Assembly (NCBI GenBank): GCA_000469685.2
Contig: LS997562.1
Coordinates: forward strand, 29,770,177 to 29,834,176
DNA: 64,000 bases
Direction of reading: 5' to 3'
From: Haemonchus contortus
Lineage: Eukaryota; Nematoda; Chromadorea; Rhabditida; Trichostrongylidae
A model generated the notes under the pieces. The model saw nothing but the letters and a program-made list of their open reading frames with translations, was not told the origin of the DNA and did not search any database. How positions within the stretch are numbered: position 1 is the first letter of the stretch; each line of letters begins with the position of its first letter. A program made the position numbers and the translations under genes. Below, piece by piece: positions 60,431 to 64,000 of the stretch.

Positions 60431-62113
60431 TATTACTTACTTAGACTTAGTTCCTCCCGTGCTGGAGAGCACATCGGGCGACGAGGTTTTTCCACTGTTG
60501 CCGGTCTTGTGCAATCATTTCTCCCTCGCTCCTAGAAACATTTATGATCTTTAGATCATTCTCAAACGTTCGTCTCCACGTGTTTCTGGGACGGCCTCTT
60601 CCTCGCTTGGCTCCTGGAGGTATCCAGTTCATGGCCACTCGTGAAACTCGTTGCTGTGCCATGCGCAAAATGTGACCAGCCAGTCGAAGTCTACGCTGTG
60701 CCACAACCACGTGGAGGCAGTTTGAGCCACAACGTCGTAAAACCTCCTCATTTGTGACGTGGTCCGTGTAGCGTATTTTCATTATCCGTCGTAGGCATCT
60801 CTGATGAAAGGCGTTCAATCTCTTGACGAGGCTAGCAGTACTCTTCCATGTCTCACTTGCATATAATGCCGTAGGGATCACGATAGAGTAATATAAGCGC
60901 AACTTGATGTTCTGTGATATCGATGAACTGGCCCATAATGGCTGGAGTCGTCGGAATACGGCAGCAGCTTTCGCTATTCGAATGCGAACTTCCATTTCAG
61001 CATCACCGTTGTGAGTTATCGTACTTCCGAGGTAAGTGAAATTGCCAACGGTTTCTAATATTGTATCGTCAACGCTGATGTTCAGCTGCGTTTGGTCAAA
61101 GCCGACCTTCATGACTTTTGACTTGCAGGCGCTGATACGTAATCCTATCATGCTCGCTTCTCTGCTGAGGTTTATTTTCGTCTTCAGCAAGAAGTGCTAT
61201 GTCATCAGCGAAATCCAAATCCGTGAGTCTGCTTCGATCATGCCAACTGATGCCTGCCCTTACTTTCTTCATCGTTTCCCTCATGACGAAATCCAGACAG
61301 ACGTTGAACAGGATCGGAGACAGAATGCATCCTTGCCGCACTCCTGTATCAATCTGGAAGAATGGCGTGTATCCCGTATCCGTCCTCACGTAGCAAGACG
61401 AGTTGAGATACAAATTCTTGAAAATGCTGATGAATGATTGCGGTACGCCGTGTGTTTTCAGGATAGCCCATAGCGACTCGCGGTGAATACTATCGAAAGC
61501 CTTTTTAAATCAACGAAGTTGATGGCAAGCGGCTGGCAGTACTCAACACACTGTTCGATGATGTTTCGGAGGGTGAAGATTTGTTCGCTGCATGATCTTC
61601 CGCTCCTGAATCCGGCTTGTTCCTCCCTCAGTCGTCCGTCAATGGCCGTGCAAATTCGTCGGAGCAGAACAATGCAAAAGGTTTTTCCCGGCACAGATAG
61701 CAGCGTGATACCTCTCCAATTTCCGCAGTCTGACAGGTTTCCTTTCTTGGGTATTTTAACAATGACGCCTCTTCTCCAGTCTTCTGGGACTTCTCCTTGG
61801 CTCCAGCACCGATTGAATAACTTCACAAGTTTTTCCACCACGACAGTGCTTCCCGCCTTCAATAATTCCACAGAGATTTCGTCTAGACCAGGGGATTTCC
61901 TATTCTTGAGGCACTCAATTGCTGCACTTACTTCCTCCTTCGTTATGTAGCCAGTATTTACCTCGAGCTGTTCAACCGGGTCCGTGTCGTCAAAACAGTA
62001 TGTTGTCGATGGACTGGGCTGGTTGAGAATATCTCGAAAGTATTCAAGCCATCTTTGATTCTGCTCATCGCTATTGGAGAGGAGCCTGCCATTTTTGTCT
62101 CTGATCGGTACAT
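60431..62113 (-). pseudogene. 5'-truncated RTE-like non-LTR retrotransposon reverse transcriptase
   Basis: Minus-strand RT in three frame segments. 62113-61510: DKNGRLLSNSDEQNQRWLEY, LKNRKSPGLDEIS, VIVKIPKKGNLSDCGNWRGI, EEQAGFRSGRSCSEQIFTLR. 61500-61190: DTGVRQGCILSPILFN and the catalytic FADD box at about 61201-61212. 61190-60447: MIGLRISACKSKVMKV, FTYLGSTIT, then a tail with RLRLAGHILRM and GRGRPRNTWRRTFENDLK. One-base shifts lie near 61510 (after FVD) and 61185. The endonuclease domain is absent. The 3' end carries AAGTCTAAGTAAGTAAT, a short tandem end as in RTE LINEs. Not functional, but only mildly decayed, so relatively young. The clade (RTE versus CR1-like) is inferred from motifs only. 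Confidence 0.85.
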
Positions 62114-62122
62114 TCGAATTAT

Positions 62123-62160
62123 ATATATCACTAATGAATTATAATTCATTAGTGATATAT
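62123..62160. repeat. Perfect 38-bp palindrome
   Basis: Arms of 19 bp (ATATATCACTAATGAATTA and its complement) with no spacer lie directly at the 5' break of the LINE. They are followed by two AGTGATATAT-like units. Confidence 0.9.
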
Positions 62161-62759
62161 ACAGTGATATATATAGTGATATATCCACCGAATGATGTAA
62201 CAACTCACGAATGCTTTCTCTACAAAAAAAACATTGTCAAAATTATTTGTATGGTTAGTAGTGAAGATCTAGTTGAACACGAATATGCTTAAAAAAAGTA
62301 TTTTTTCAGTGTTGCAGAGGAAAACCACAACAGTCTGTCTTGTTAGCTATCTGAATGCATCGACGACGACTCCACTCTCGGTACTCTATTTTTCTTCAAA
62401 GAACTAAGCAAATTCAAGATGTAGTTTGGAAGAAAGTTCGTAGTGAAAGCCTTAACGTACGAACGTTGTTGTTTTACACTCGTATGTCATCTTTTCTTAC
62501 CTGATGGTTTCCACATACATAGCGAAAACTATAGAGAGCGGCCATCTACCTCGACGTTTCCAGAAATTTTTCTTTTTACTTCATTCAAGCAGTCTCTGTA
62601 CATATCAAATGATGAAGAGTGATTAGACATCGTCATTCGGAACTATAGGCAACTTGTGGCTAAAGACGTGAGAACGGAGAACGACGAGCATGGCCTACCA
62701 TTCCGCACCCAATTGAAGAATTGTTCAGAAGGATAAAAGCGTTGTCACCCTAACTGACT
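62161..62759. other. No gene recognised
   Basis: AT-rich DNA without motifs. Confidence 0.4.
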
Positions 62760-62876
62760 CTGCAGGTCATCCATTTAAAGCCGCTACCATTCTGGGCGGA
62801 AGTCGAATGTGCCGGCGCATCCCATAAATAGCATTGATTCCATAAATAGCATTGATTAACGTCAAAGATCTGAACC
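62760..62876 (+). mobile_element. tRNA-derived SINE, copy 13 (3' fragment)
   Basis: Matches only the SINE 3' part (CATTCTGGGCGGAAGTCGA, GGCGCATCCC). It contains an internal 21-bp duplication (CATAAATAGCATTGATT repeated) where the GACGGGATTGAT block normally lies. Confidence 0.7.
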
Positions 62877-64000
62877 TTTTTAGAGTCGCCAAAGAACTTT
62901 TAAATTCATCTGAAGCCCCTTAGTATATATGTACAGGGATAATCACCCAGTTCGTAAACGTTGCAGTCGGTTTCGTTTACATTGCAACCACTTTAGCTGT
63001 TTTCCTCATCTATGTCATCGATTTTACAGTCAGTTTCGCATTTGTGAAATCCGTTTCATAGAGTTTGTAATCAACCTTCTAAATGTTGCATCTAGTTCCT
63101 TGACTTGACTTTTTATGTATAGTATATACTTTCCGCTTTATTTTAACTTCATTTCTTGTCTCATTCGTACAGTCGAAAAACTCAACAACTTCATTCAGAT
63201 AGTGAGTGAACCTCCATTTCCTTGATTTTGTGAAATCGAATAATGCCCATCACCAAGACGGCGTTATCGATGCCTGTCTCTTCCGGAAACCAGAAACAGC
63301 TCATCGATAGCCAGCGTCGAAGGCGTCTATTCTTGGCGTATCGCTGACTGCTGATAGGACAGCTAATGGAGATGTCCCTAATTCGAAACCCTGAGCCCCC
63401 CCCCCCCTATTTGGGCTGCTATCAACAGATCCATATTGGGGGAATTTACGACAGTTAATACAAAATTTACGTAAATCGTCGCAAGTTTTATGAAATAAGA
63501 TTCAGAATTACCAAACCGACTGCAAAATTTACGACATAGAATGAGGAAACTACTATAAAATTAGTCGCAGTATATAACTGGATGCCTCGCTTACGAAATC
63601 AAGTGGAAAACCCGTGTCTATTCGTCGGCCTGATTTCCTACTTCACAGATGAACAAATATAATCTTAATTACGGTAATGACATGTTTTCTTCGAAATGTA
63701 TGGTAATTCAATTTCAGTCACTCCGTTTTTTTTTCTTTATCGTGTTTATGAAGCGTTTGTTAAAAATGCCCCGATATGTATGTATCTATGTATTTATGTA
63801 TCTATGTGTGCAAGCACGTCCTAGCGATGTTTTTTTTTAATCTGCAACTGACATATTTTCCTTGAATCGGGTTATCTTGATCGAAGCATCTCTTCTTTAT
63901 TTTGCAGAGCGTTTACTTGAATAAACGATATTTTATAATTGAGCCAATCCTTTGTTTCACAACCACAGAACATGAACAGATGGGTGAGTGGAAATCATTG
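62877..64000. other. No gene recognised; poly-C tract
   Basis: AT-rich, with a C run at 63391-63405. A pyrimidine-rich acceptor-like TTTTGCAG at 63899-63907 might belong to a gene beyond the window, but nothing supports it here. Confidence 0.35.

Overview
This window looks like nematode nuclear DNA, most likely a rhabditid/strongylid (clade V) worm. The evidence is two multi-exon genes with small exons, gt..ag introns and nematode-type products, embedded in DNA rich in RTE-like LINEs, mariner relics, BEL/Pao, tRNA-derived SINEs and TIR elements. The species is an inference. No bacterial, organellar or viral genome signature was seen.

Layout. (1) About 3.2-7.6 kb, + strand: a divergent beta-catenin/armadillo gene, about 18-20 exons, apparently intact apart from one stretch (5520-6309) where I cannot fix the exons. 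(2) About 7.6-51.6 kb: some 44 kb with no gene I can recognise. It holds repeats: SINEs, TIR elements, three mariner relics, RTE fragments, a BEL/Pao gag fragment between identical 156-bp repeats, an inverted tRNA-like pair and several hairpins. (3) 51.64-60.33 kb, + strand: an 8-exon neuropeptide receptor of the nematode NPR (NPY/NPF-like) class. Its introns carry a SINE, TIR elements and a tandemly duplicated 2-kb GC-rich repeat nested inside one TIR element. (4) 60.43-62.11 kb, - strand: a 5'-truncated, frameshifted RTE-like reverse transcriptase just downstream of the receptor, ending at a perfect 38-bp palindrome. (5) 62.2-64 kb: AT-rich DNA with a SINE tail fragment and no gene seen.

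The two genes are unrelated in function: Wnt/adhesion signalling and neuropeptide signalling. No operon is evident. The most interesting structure is the nested, duplicated element in receptor intron 3 (53321-57869), followed by the inverted tRNA-like pair, the SINE family with a TTATCC-type tail instead of poly(A), and a long near-perfect hairpin at 49.3 kb. I found no clearly new defence or metabolic system.
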